From TMED23 sp964639965 (lineage in GTDB: Bacteria > Pseudomonadota > Alphaproteobacteria > Rhodospirillales > UBA2165): a stretch of DNA of 64,000 bases. This document shows positions 55,246 to 63,841 of the stretch, in pieces (position 1 is the first letter of the stretch; every line of letters begins with the position of its first letter). The translations under genes and the position numbers were made by a program. A model generated the notes under the pieces. That model ran no database searches. It saw only the letters and a list, made by a program, of their open reading frames with translations, and was not told where the DNA came from. The DNA is taken from assembly GCA_964639965.1 (NCBI GenBank), contig CAZXGI010000002.1, positions 1-64,000 of the forward strand. Reading direction: 5' to 3'.

Positions 55246-55324
55246 TCCCTTTGTGTTGAAACGTCATAAAACCGGCCTTTATAGGCCTTACTGTTAACTT
55301 ATAAATTTTTAGTGAGATCAAAAT

Positions 55325-56323
55325 ATGAGCCGCATATTTTCAGGGATTCAGCCTACAGGTGACTTACACTTGGGAAATTATCTTGGTGCATTGCGTAATT
55401 GGGTTGATCTTCAAAATGATCATGAATGTATTTATTGTATAGTCGATTTGCATGCTATAACCATATGGCAAAATCCCAAAAGCTTATTAGAAAACACTCG
55501 TGAAGTTACAGCTGGCTTAATAGCATCCGGTCTTGACCCGAAAAAAAATATAATCTTCAATCAAAGTTCTGTAAGTGCTCACGCTGAACTTGCATGGGTT
55601 TTTAATTGCATTTCACGTTTGGGTTGGCTCAACCGCATGACCCAGTTTAAGGAAAAAGCAGGTAAAAACAAAGAAAATGCCTCAGTGGGACTTTATGTTT
55701 ATCCAAATTTAATGGCAGCTGATATTTTGCTATACCAAGCAAATTATGTACCTGTCGGTGAAGACCAAAAACAACATATAGAGTTGGCACGTGATATTGC
55801 TCAAAAATTTAACAGTGACTACAAAATTGATTTTTTTCCAATGCCCGAACCCATGATTGTTGGACAGGCCACAAGAGTGATGTCACTTAAAGATGGTTCA
55901 AATAAAATGAGTAAATCAGATACATCGGAAAATTCTCGCATTAATATGACTGATGGTTCAGACGAAATTGCTCGTAAAATAAAAAAGGCGACATCGGATA
56001 GTGAGCTTTTACCCGGTGATCCTGCCCGTTTAACAAGTCGTCCGGAGGCTAAGAATCTTATGGGAATTTATGCAGCGTTGTCGGATAAGGATTTAGTTGA
56101 TATATGTGTTGAATTTGAAGGTCAAACTTTTTCTGTTTTTAAAAATTCCCTTACAGAGCTAGCGGTTTCTATTTTGGGACCAATAGGGTCTGAAATGGCT
56201 CGTCTAGTCGCAGATCCAGGTTTCTTAGATAATGTTTTGAAAGATGGTGCTGAGCGTTCACGCATGATTTCTAATAAGGTTTTATCTGAGGTTTATGATA
56301 TTATTGGATTTTTAAAAACATAG
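55325..56323 (+). CDS. trpS: Tryptophanyl-tRNA synthetase
   Basis: This charges tRNA-Trp. Seen: RIFSGIQPTGDLHLGNYLGALRNWV (HIGH-type motif as HLGN), YCIVDLHAIT, YPNLMAADILLYQANYVPVGEDQKQHIELARDIA, and SNKMSKSD (KMSKS). 332 residues, complete, ATG 55325. The 249 bases after it are AT-rich and show no gene. Confidence 0.98.
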   Translation: MSRIFSGIQPTGDLHLGNYLGALRNWVDLQNDHECIYCIVDLHAITIWQNPKSLLENTREVTAGLIASGLDPKKNIIFNQSSVSAHAELAWVFNCISRLGWLNRMTQFKEKAGKNKENASVGLYVYPNLMAADILLYQANYVPVGEDQKQHIELARDIAQKFNSDYKIDFFPMPEPMIVGQATRVMSLKDGSNKMSKSDTSENSRINMTDGSDEIARKIKKATSDSELLPGDPARLTSRPEAKNLMGIYAALSDKDLVDICVEFEGQTFSVFKNSLTELAVSILGPIGSEMARLVADPGFLDNVLKDGAERSRMISNKVLSEVYDIIGFLKT

Positions 56324-56572
56324 TATTTATTATTTATAATAAAGAAATGCTTTAATAGACATGATTCGATCAAAATTTCAAATTTTCTAAATTATTCCTT
56401 ATAAAATTTTTGGATTAAAAAATCAATTTTTTAGGATAACTGTTTGTCTAAAAAGAATTTATTATTGAGGGAAAATTATTTTTTTTTATAGCTGGTATTA
56501 AACTTTTGTTTAAATGTAGACTCTATATTAATAGGTGTTGTGATTTTATAAAAAAATTTCATAGAAAAAATT

Positions 56573-57604
56573 ATGCCGGCTTTTACGAGGTTTGTTCGTT
56601 GGTGTTTTCATTGGAGTAATTTTAATTTGAAGCGGTTTGAAAAAATAATTATTGGTTTTTTGGGTGTTTGTTGTATATCTTTAATTGTTGTTGCAACTAA
56701 CCAATCACAAAGCACTGTATATAAATCTCCCAAAGCAAAATTTGTTAAGGCTTCTATCAAGTTTGATATGAATCCAGACAATTTATTTGCTCATAAAAAA
56801 AACAAAAATGACGGGGTACTTGAATATCTCACAGTCAACGCTTTAGCAAAAAAATTCACCTTATTAAACTATGATTTTGGTAATATAATAAATGAAGGTG
56901 CGAGCGTTCCGCGAATTCTAATTGTTAATATGCCACGCGACATTCGAAAAATAAGAACCCCAAAAATTCGAAAGCTTGTTTTTTTTAAAACAATTTTGCC
57001 ACTAGTTCTCGAGGTAAATAAAAATATTTTGCAAGATCGTTCACGTGTCTTGCGAATAAGAGCGAGAAAAACAAAAACAGAAAAAATTTCCGTGGTGGAC
57101 AGACTATGGCTGTCAGCTTTATGTGAACGTTACGAAGTGGAGAGAAATAATTTTTCTAAAATACTTCGCCGAGTAGATATTATACCACCATCGATCGCAC
57201 TTGCTCAAGCAGCCGAAGAGAGCGGATGGGGAACTTCAAGGTTCGTTCTTGAGGGTAATGCACTTTTTGGTCAATATACTTTTGATACCAATTACGCGTT
57301 GGTGCCAAGGAGCCGTGATAAAGGAAAAGAGCATACCATACGAGCATTTAAAACCTTGCTGGATGCGGTTTCATCGTATGCTCTTAATTTAAATACGCAT
57401 AGGGCTTACAGGGGATTTCGGGAAAAACGACAACTTCTTCGTCTGAATGGTGATAAAATAGCAGGTGATAAGTTAGCTATGAAACTTATTGGTTATTCCG
57501 AGCGAGGTAGAAAATATGTGCGTACTATTCAATCAATTATGAGAGAAAATCGGTTAGAGAATCTAGATAATTCTAAAATCCAGAAAGATTTTCTTCAAAA
57601 TTAA
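56573..57604 (+). CDS. Bax-like glucosaminidase-domain protein
   Basis: This is a probable peptidoglycan hydrolase held in the inner membrane by one helix (about residues 23-42), with its domain in the periplasm. The C-terminal half has PPSIALAQAAEESGWGTSRFVLEGNALFGQYTF with the catalytic Glu of the glucosaminidase fold and AFKTLLDAVSSYALNLNTHRAYRGFR. This matches Escherichia coli Bax and related proteins. 343 residues. It precedes the convergent polysaccharide deacetylase by 48 bases. Confidence 0.9.
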   Translation: MPAFTRFVRWCFHWSNFNLKRFEKIIIGFLGVCCISLIVVATNQSQSTVYKSPKAKFVKASIKFDMNPDNLFAHKKNKNDGVLEYLTVNALAKKFTLLNYDFGNIINEGASVPRILIVNMPRDIRKIRTPKIRKLVFFKTILPLVLEVNKNILQDRSRVLRIRARKTKTEKISVVDRLWLSALCERYEVERNNFSKILRRVDIIPPSIALAQAAEESGWGTSRFVLEGNALFGQYTFDTNYALVPRSRDKGKEHTIRAFKTLLDAVSSYALNLNTHRAYRGFREKRQLLRLNGDKIAGDKLAMKLIGYSERGRKYVRTIQSIMRENRLENLDNSKIQKDFLQN

Positions 57605-57652
57605 CTACCCAATGGGATTGAACTTTAATGTTAATTGATAACTCTATTTGAG

Positions 57653-58690
57653 TTAGGGTGCGACGAAAAGGTGCCCGAGCCAACGCCATCTTTTATTAGG
57701 GCCGGGTAAGGTGCAATTAATCCGTGTCCGCCCCTTTAGAAATGGTTTGGTCATTCGAATTTCAATACGCTGCCCTAAGCGTTCAGTACGAACGCGTCCT
57801 TCGTGCGAAGAAAAACAAGACAATTGATTTAAATTTTTTAGAGGTAGAATCACTGTAAAACCGAAATCTGGCGGGTTTTGTGATTTGATCAAGGGGTTTA
57901 AAGGTGTAATATCTTTAACTGGTAGGGGCAAAGTGTTTAGAATCAATCGCAACCGTTTTAAATCACCATAGTTTTCATTGATGGAAAACCTTGGTATATA
58001 ATTAAAGTTTGTTGATTCATTAACAACGCCAGAATGTTGTCCAAATGCCATTTTATAACCGGCTTCAATTACTTGTTTTTGATTATTAGTACTTGCTTCT
58101 CCAAAAGGGTAGGCGAAAAGGTTTGGAACGTAATCGATTTCAGCTGCCATCCGAGAGTTTGAATTAAATAACTCCCAATGGTTATCCTCATTATTGGTGT
58201 TGGTCATATGATTATGAGAGGATGTATGAGCTCCAATCTCGACCCCATTTTTTTTTAAGGTCCTGATTTGGTCCCATGTCATATAGTTTGAAGAATTACG
58301 GTCAATTGGATCTGTTGCAATAAATACTGTGAAAGGTAAGTTTGCTTTTTTCAGTCTAGGCCATGCTTGGGTGAAGATTGACCGGTAGCCATCATCAATA
58401 GTGATGCCAACAGTGCGATCAGGTAAGTCCATTCCCCTTTTTATTTTAGTGATAATATCTTTAACATGGCGTACATTATATTTTTTCTTTGAAAGTTCCG
58501 TTATATGTTTCTCAAATTGTTCAAGAGCAATATTTGTTGATGGATAATTTGTCTCGCCGAAGCGGTGATACATTATAATTACTGCGGAACTAGCAGCGTT
58601 AGTTAAACTAGTGCTTAAAATTAAATTAACTACAGCTATACTAATTAGTGATAAGAAATTTAAAACTCTTTGTTTATTTAAATTTTTCAT
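57653..58690 (-). CDS. Secreted polysaccharide deacetylase
   Basis: This has a signal peptide (about residues 1-33, ending TNAASS) and a NodB domain: VIIMYHRFGE, TVGITIDDGYRSIFTQAWPRL with the metal-binding Asp pair, GVEIGAHTSSHNHM with the His ligands, and LFAYPFGEAS. The C-terminal 90 residues carry no recognised domain. Substrate may be peptidoglycan or another amino-sugar polymer, not shown. 345 residues. It follows the VanX-type gene by 14 bases on the same strand. Confidence 0.9.
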   Translation of the reverse strand: MKNLNKQRVLNFLSLISIAVVNLILSTSLTNAASSAVIIMYHRFGETNYPSTNIALEQFEKHITELSKKKYNVRHVKDIITKIKRGMDLPDRTVGITIDDGYRSIFTQAWPRLKKANLPFTVFIATDPIDRNSSNYMTWDQIRTLKKNGVEIGAHTSSHNHMTNTNNEDNHWELFNSNSRMAAEIDYVPNLFAYPFGEASTNNQKQVIEAGYKMAFGQHSGVVNESTNFNYIPRFSINENYGDLKRLRLILNTLPLPVKDITPLNPLIKSQNPPDFGFTVILPLKNLNQLSCFSSHEGRVRTERLGQRIEIRMTKPFLKGRTRINCTLPGPNKRWRWLGHLFVAP

Positions 58691-58704
58691 CGTAATTCAA
58701 GAAT

Positions 58705-59268
58705 TCAAGATATTACTTTCATCATAGATGTGTCTAAAACACTATCACTTAATAAGGGAAGTTTTCGAGCATTAAAAAGCTGATAGTGCCACCATTCATT
58801 TTTATAAAAATCCCAACCAGCCGTTGTCATTATACCTAGGAGAAGAGTTCTATTATGTTGGGCTTCTTTGCTGATTTGCATATTTCCATGGTGTGATCGC
58901 ATTGTAAATTCGTCAAATTTTGTCCCCATTTCTAAAGCTTGACCATTAAAGTCCAAAAGTGTTAGGTCAACTGCCGCGCCTCGAGAGTGGGGAGAGCCTT
59001 GATGTGGGTCAGCAAGAAAATTAGGATCGGGGGTATGATTCCATAATAACCACTGGGCTTCAGATGGACGGAAAGCATCAAAAATCCTTAATTTTAGGGA
59101 TAATTTCTCTGCTAGTTTAATCGCTTTGCATAACAATTTCTCAGCCTGGGGGTGGAGATAACAGGCTGCTCTCTTATATACAACGTTGCCTGTAAAGTTA
59201 TTAGCAGTGGCGTATTCAATTGAAATTTCTAAACTATGGGTCTTGGGTGATATTTCTATTAATGTCAT
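58705..59268 (-). CDS. D-alanyl-D-alanine dipeptidase (VanX/DdpX family)
   Basis: This zinc enzyme splits D-Ala-D-Ala, salvaging peptidoglycan peptides. Seen: LRIFDAFRPSEAQWLLW, SPHSRGAAVDLTLLD with zinc-ligand His and Asp, and GWDFYKNEWWHYQLF with the catalytic Glu and third zinc ligand. 187 residues. No vanA/vanH-type genes are near, so it is not a glycopeptide-resistance cassette; a recycling role is more likely. Same operon as the deacetylase. Confidence 0.93.
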   Translation of the reverse strand: MTLIEISPKTHSLEISIEYATANNFTGNVVYKRAACYLHPQAEKLLCKAIKLAEKLSLKLRIFDAFRPSEAQWLLWNHTPDPNFLADPHQGSPHSRGAAVDLTLLDFNGQALEMGTKFDEFTMRSHHGNMQISKEAQHNRTLLLGIMTTAGWDFYKNEWWHYQLFNARKLPLLSDSVLDTSMMKVIS

Positions 59269-59406
59269 CTTACAATTTTGATCCGGACTATCTAACTTGA
59301 TGTGTTAATTTTTTTGATTTTTAATACTAATGGGACATGTTTCTAGGGTATAATTAAATGTACAATTCTACAATAAGTTTAAATCAATGAGAGAGACAAG
59401 ACGAAA

Positions 59407-60105
59407 TTGAAGGTATTAGCATTTGATACCACATCATCTTTTTGTGCAGTAACAATTTGGCAGAACCACCAAATTTTAGCTGAAGAAAAAAAGTTTATTG
59501 ATAGAGGTCATGCTGAAGTTCTTGTTCCTATGATGGAGAGTGTTCTCGTTAAAGCAGGATCAGATTACCAAGACTTGAATTTATTGGCTGTTACGGTTGG
59601 CCCCGGAGCGTTTACCGGAATTCGGATAGGATTGGCAACTGCTCGCAGCTTGGCATTAGTCTGTAAAATACCTCTAATTGGTATAACAAATTTTGAAGCT
59701 TTGGTGCATGGAATCTCTAAAAGTGAGAGGCAGGGCTGTAAAGTACTTGTCGTACTAGAAACAAAACGATCAGACTTTTATGTCTGTTTGTACGATGAAA
59801 ATTTGTCGGCATTGATGAAACCAAAAACTGTGGAAGGTCCTGAGCTTGTTTCTTTGGTTCAGCATTCCCCTGTTTTGTTGGCGGGTAATGCAATTGATCG
59901 AGCATTAACATTCCTTAGGTTATTGGACCCACGGATTGTCAAATCATCCTCTGGGATTTGCCTAAATCCAGCAATCATTGCTGAGCTAGCCTTTGGAATA
60001 ATAAAAACTGGTGTAGTGTTAGAAAAGCCCGTGCCATTTTACCTTAAGCCCCCGGATGTTAGCTTAACTAGTAAATCAGGGTTGATTGGGAAATACAAAA
60101 AGTAA
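59407..60105 (+). CDS. tsaB: tRNA threonylcarbamoyladenosine synthesis protein TsaB
   Basis: TsaB supports TsaD in making t6A37 of tRNAs that read ANN codons. Seen: VLAFDTTSSFCAVTIWQ, HAEVLVPMMESVL, AVTVGPGAFTGIRIGLATARSLAL. 232 residues. TTG start at 59407. It is followed 11 bases later by rimI, the usual partner. Confidence 0.96.
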   Translation: MKVLAFDTTSSFCAVTIWQNHQILAEEKKFIDRGHAEVLVPMMESVLVKAGSDYQDLNLLAVTVGPGAFTGIRIGLATARSLALVCKIPLIGITNFEALVHGISKSERQGCKVLVVLETKRSDFYVCLYDENLSALMKPKTVEGPELVSLVQHSPVLLAGNAIDRALTFLRLLDPRIVKSSSGICLNPAIIAELAFGIIKTGVVLEKPVPFYLKPPDVSLTSKSGLIGKYKK

Positions 60106-60116
60106 ATTGATATATA

Positions 60117-60641
60117 ATGACTGATTTTATAACATCTTGTGTTGAGTTTGTTGGGTTGTCAATTTCCTGTGCAGAGAATTTAGCTTCGGTTCATGCCAAG
60201 TGTTTTGAGGTTTCTTGGTCGACTAAAGATTTTCAACAACTTCTCACATTGTCGTCTGTGTTTGGATTTATGGCTATCGTAAAAAGTAAAGATTCAGCTA
60301 ATTATAAAGACTTTTCGCAATCAGAAACAAGAGCGTTCAAACTAGGTTATGCAGGATTTGTACTTTGTTTAGTGGGAGGTGACGAATGTGAAATTCTTAC
60401 AATTTGTGTTTTGCCAGAATGGCGTCGCAACGGACTGGCCATTAATTTAATCCAGAATGTTATAACACGAGCAAGAAAATTTGATGTGAAAAAGGTTTTA
60501 CTAGAGGTTGCAGAAGACAATGAGGTGGCTCAATATTTATATGTTGATCAAGGGTTTGAGACGTTTGGGAGGCGTAATCATTATTATCAACGAAAAAAAA
60601 GGCGTGTTGATGCTATTCAGTACCATAAAATTATAATTTGA
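60117..60641 (+). CDS. rimI: Ribosomal protein alanine acetyltransferase RimI
   Basis: This is a GNAT-fold N-acetyltransferase; RimI acetylates ribosomal protein S18. Seen: CEILTICVLPEWRRNGLAINLIQNVITRA (acetyl-CoA pyrophosphate loop), LLEVAEDNEVAQYLYVDQGFETFGRRNHYY. 174 residues, longer than the usual 150. It is paired with tsaB as usual, and fur follows. Confidence 0.93.
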   Translation: MTDFITSCVEFVGLSISCAENLASVHAKCFEVSWSTKDFQQLLTLSSVFGFMAIVKSKDSANYKDFSQSETRAFKLGYAGFVLCLVGGDECEILTICVLPEWRRNGLAINLIQNVITRARKFDVKKVLLEVAEDNEVAQYLYVDQGFETFGRRNHYYQRKKRRVDAIQYHKIII

Positions 60642-60813
60642 GTAATCCTAAGATAAGAATCCCCGCTAAATTTTTTTTGTTGAAAAATCCGAGTAAATAT
60701 TATTAGAATGGAGTCAATGTTTACTAATTCTTGTATTTTGGTGTTGGATCATCAATGATAGCAATGAGCCATTTGTATGGTGATTTATGGTAGGTTTTAT
60801 TTGAGGATCTTAA

Positions 60814-60824
60814 CCTATTATAGG
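60814..60824. promoter_or_regulatory. Short palindrome upstream of fur
   Basis: CCTATTATAGG is an 11-base perfect palindrome about 35 bases upstream of the conserved fur N-terminus. It does not resemble a classical Fur box. Could be an operator or chance. Confidence 0.3.
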
Positions 60825-60895
60825 CTTGAAAAATTTAGTATTTTTAAGGGGATAAAATAATAAACAAATTAGAGCAGTTATGTATTCAACGTGGG

Positions 60896-61291
60896 ATGAA
60901 GATGACAGAACAACGTAGGGTGATTGCCCGGGTTTTGTCGGAAGCCGATGATCATCCAGATGTTGAAGATCTGCATCAGCGTTCTATTGCGATTGATTCA
61001 AGAATAAGTATAGCAACGGTTTATCGAACGGTGCGTCTTTTTGAGGAGGCGGGTTTGTTAGACAAGCATGACTTTGGTGATAGTCGGGCGCGTTATGAAG
61101 TATCAAGCACCGATCATCATGATCATTTGGTTGATGTTCGGTCGGGTTCAATCATTGAATTTCATGACGAAGAAGTCGAGGAATTACAGATGAAAATTGC
61201 TAGACGTCTAGGCTTTAAACTTATTGGACATAAGATGGAGCTATATGGTGTGAAGCTTGAAGATTCAAAAGAAAACTCAGAGCCTGAATAA
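60896..61291 (+). CDS. fur: Fur-family metal regulator
   Basis: This DNA-binding regulator probably responds to iron (alphaproteobacterial Fur or the related Mur/Irr types). Seen: MTEQRRVIARVLSEADDHPDVEDLHQRS, the recognition helix region STATVYRTV-type (SIATVYRTVRLFEEAGLLDKHDFGDSRARYE), the His cluster DHHDHLVDVRSGSIIEFHDEEVEEL, and GFKLIGHKMELYGV. No CxxC pairs are present, as in many alphaproteobacteria. Start is uncertain: family members begin about 12 residues earlier (INKLEQLCIQRG), and that extension is open here but begins at an AUA codon after AAGGGG. Confidence 0.95.
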   Translation: MKMTEQRRVIARVLSEADDHPDVEDLHQRSIAIDSRISIATVYRTVRLFEEAGLLDKHDFGDSRARYEVSSTDHHDHLVDVRSGSIIEFHDEEVEELQMKIARRLGFKLIGHKMELYGVKLEDSKENSEPE

Positions 61292-61343
61292 TAATTATGA
61301 GCTTTTGTTTATTTATAATCTATCATGGCCATAAAGTTTTCGC

Positions 61344-62696
61344 TTGACTAAGAAGGTTCATATTAAAACATTTGGTTGTCAAATGAATGTTTATGATTCG
61401 AATCGAATGCTAGATGTTTTAGCTCCGCTAGGTTATGTTGCTACCGAAGGCCCTGAAGGTGCTGATATTGTTATTGTTAACACGTGTCATATACGGGAGC
61501 AGGCATCAGACAAACTTTTTTCCGAATTGGGTCGTTTAAAAAAAATTAAATTAAAACGCTCTTCTTTGGGAAAAGTAACTTTGATTGCGGTTGCAGGGTG
61601 TGTTGCCCAGGCCGCAGGTGCAGAGATTTTAAAACGTGCTCCTTACGTTGACATGGTTGTGGGTCCGCAAACCTACCATAAATTACCGGCAATGTTGGCT
61701 GACGCAAACCGGGTAGGAAAAAATATAGCGAAAAATGGTTTTTTAGACATTGAATTTCCAGAAAGAACTAAATTTGATTTTTTACCAAATGTTGTTGCTA
61801 AAGGCTCCTCTGCTTTTTTATCGATTCAAGAAGGATGTGATAAGTTTTGTACTTTTTGCGTAGTTCCATATACAAGGGGAGCAGAATATTCCCGTGCGGT
61901 CGATGAAATTATTTTTGAGGCAAAAACCTTAGCAAGTGAAGGTGTAAAAGAAATCATCCTGTTAGGGCAAAATGTTAACGCTTATCATGGAAAGAAAACT
62001 AGAAGTGATTCTGGTAAAGAGGTCGGATTAGGATACCTCATTCGTTCTCTTGCTGAGATTGATGGTGTTGAACGGTTACGTTATATGACATCCCATCCCG
62101 TTGACATGGATGATGATTTAATTTTTGCCCATGGAGAAGTCAGTTGTCTTATGCCATTTCTACATTTACCGGTTCAATCAGGTTCGGACCGCATTTTAGA
62201 TAAAATGAACCGTCGACACAAAATTGCTGATTATTATCACATTGTTGAAAAGCTTTTGAATCAACGCCCGGAGTTAAAATTTTCATCTGATTTTATTGTG
62301 GGGTTTCCTGGCGAAAGTGATCAAGATTTTGAGGAGACACTAAAATTAGTCCGCGAAATCAGATTTCTTCAATCATATTCGTTCAAATACAGCAAGCGGC
62401 CTGGAACGCCAGGGGCTTCAATGGATGGACAAGTTCCTGCAGAAGTTAAGGGTGAGCGCTTAGCAGTTTTGCAGGATTTATTAGCGCACCAACAAAATGA
62501 TTTTAACCAGAAGAGTATTGGAACGGTGATTCCGGTATTATTTGATCGGCGAGGCCGGAAAGAGAACCAGATCGTTGGGCGTTCTCCATTTATGCAGCCT
62601 GTTCATGTAAATGCCTCCAAAGATTATTTTGGTCAATTGGTTGATGTTTGTTTACTAACGGCAACTTCTAACAGTTTAGGCGGCAAAATTTTTTGA
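61344..62696 (+). CDS. miaB: tRNA methylthiotransferase MiaB
   Basis: This radical SAM enzyme adds the methylthio group at A37 of tRNAs. Seen: VHIKTFGCQMNVYDSNRM, NTCHIREQASDK, FLSIQEGCDKFCTFCVVPYTRG with CxxxCxxC, EIILLGQNVNAYHG, and MPFLHLPVQSGSDRILDKMNRRH. A TRAM domain closes the protein. 450 residues. TTG start at 61344. Three partner genes (fur, miaB, phoH) follow in the usual order. Confidence 0.98.
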   Translation: MTKKVHIKTFGCQMNVYDSNRMLDVLAPLGYVATEGPEGADIVIVNTCHIREQASDKLFSELGRLKKIKLKRSSLGKVTLIAVAGCVAQAAGAEILKRAPYVDMVVGPQTYHKLPAMLADANRVGKNIAKNGFLDIEFPERTKFDFLPNVVAKGSSAFLSIQEGCDKFCTFCVVPYTRGAEYSRAVDEIIFEAKTLASEGVKEIILLGQNVNAYHGKKTRSDSGKEVGLGYLIRSLAEIDGVERLRYMTSHPVDMDDDLIFAHGEVSCLMPFLHLPVQSGSDRILDKMNRRHKIADYYHIVEKLLNQRPELKFSSDFIVGFPGESDQDFEETLKLVREIRFLQSYSFKYSKRPGTPGASMDGQVPAEVKGERLAVLQDLLAHQQNDFNQKSIGTVIPVLFDRRGRKENQIVGRSPFMQPVHVNASKDYFGQLVDVCLLTATSNSLGGKIF

Positions 62697-62824
62697 TCGC
62701 AAATTATGCTTAAATTATAGGTGAATCTTAATTTGATGATAGAGAAAAAGTGGGTTTATTGTGACTAATCAAAAACAAAGAGGGAAAAAAAATAGGAAAA
62801 GGAAATACCCAAAAGGGTAGAACT

Positions 62825-63817
62825 TTGGATCTCGAAACGGAAGAAGCAAATCTTCAAATAGAATTTGATGATAACATGTTGTTACCATTGCTATTTGGTG
62901 AACATAATGTCCACTTGGCCAAGGTTGAAAATAAACTTAATGTTGTTCTGTATAACAAGGGAAACACCCTTTTGATATCGGGTTCTGCGGGTCAGGTTAA
63001 ATTAGCTCATAACGTTATGACAGATCTTTATACTCAAGCTAAAAAAGGTCGGGAAATAGATTCCTCAGATGTTGATGGGGCGTTGAGGATGTCTGATTTA
63101 GACGCTAAAGATATGACACAAGAAAGCATAAAACTAGCATCAATTAAAACGCAAAGGCGCCATATTCGACCGCGTTCGTCTCAACAAGCAATTTATCTTG
63201 AAAAAATTTGCAAATATGATTTAGTTTTCGGACTAGGGCCCGCCGGAACAGGTAAAACTTATTTAGCTGTTGCTAGGGGCGTTGAAGCTTTAGTAACAGG
63301 AAAAGTGGATCGAATCATATTATCCCGTCCTGCAGTTGAGGCGGGTGAGCAATTAGGTTTTTTGCCAGGTGATATGAGGGAAAAAGTTGATCCATACTTG
63401 CGACCTCTCTACGATGCACTTTATGATATGTTACCGGAGAATCAAGTGGCCAAAAAACTTGAAAATGGCGAAATAGAAATTGCACCTCTAGCTTTTATGA
63501 GAGGACGCACCTTATCCGATGCGTTTGTAATTCTGGATGAGGCACAAAACACTACTTCTGTTCAAATGAAAATGTTTTTAACCCGACTTGGAGAAAAAGC
63601 TTCAATGGTAATCACTGGAGACCTTAGTCAAGTTGACCTACCTTCTGGTGTAAGATCTGGTTTGCGTGATGCCGTGGAAACTTTGAGAGAAGTTAAGGGA
63701 GTATCCTTTGTGCAGTTTACTGAATCGGATGTTGTACGGCATCCGATTGTGTCAAAAATTATTAAAGCTTATGAAAAAAACAACCGGGGGAAACAGTATA
63801 TCGGTCCTCGGTATTAA
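62825..63817 (+). CDS. phoH: PhoH-family ATPase
   Basis: PhoH-like proteins are ATPases linked to RNA metabolism and phosphate stress. Seen: FDDNMLLPLLFGEHNVHLAKVENKL, Walker A GLGPAGTGKTYLAVARGVEAL, ILSRPAVEAGEQLGFLPGDMREKVDPYLRPLYDAL, and Walker B VILDEAQNTTSVQMKMFLTRLG. 330 residues. TTG start at 62825 with AAAAGGG nearby; no ATG/GTG exists upstream in frame before a stop. A tiny basic ORF ends four bases before it. Confidence 0.97.
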   Translation: MDLETEEANLQIEFDDNMLLPLLFGEHNVHLAKVENKLNVVLYNKGNTLLISGSAGQVKLAHNVMTDLYTQAKKGREIDSSDVDGALRMSDLDAKDMTQESIKLASIKTQRRHIRPRSSQQAIYLEKICKYDLVFGLGPAGTGKTYLAVARGVEALVTGKVDRIILSRPAVEAGEQLGFLPGDMREKVDPYLRPLYDALYDMLPENQVAKKLENGEIEIAPLAFMRGRTLSDAFVILDEAQNTTSVQMKMFLTRLGEKASMVITGDLSQVDLPSGVRSGLRDAVETLREVKGVSFVQFTESDVVRHPIVSKIIKAYEKNNRGKQYIGPRY

Positions 63818-63841
63818 TTTTGAACTACTATTGTAATAATT

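Noticed and set aside
55270..55292. GGCCT-TTAT-AGGCC hairpin between murJ and trpS
   Set aside because: Five-base stem not followed by a T tract on the plus strand; kept as a comment only.
58705..59268. VanX-type gene as part of a glycopeptide-resistance cassette
   Set aside because: No vanA, vanH or vanRS-type gene nearby; neighbours are a deacetylase and tsaB. A recycling dipeptidase is simpler.
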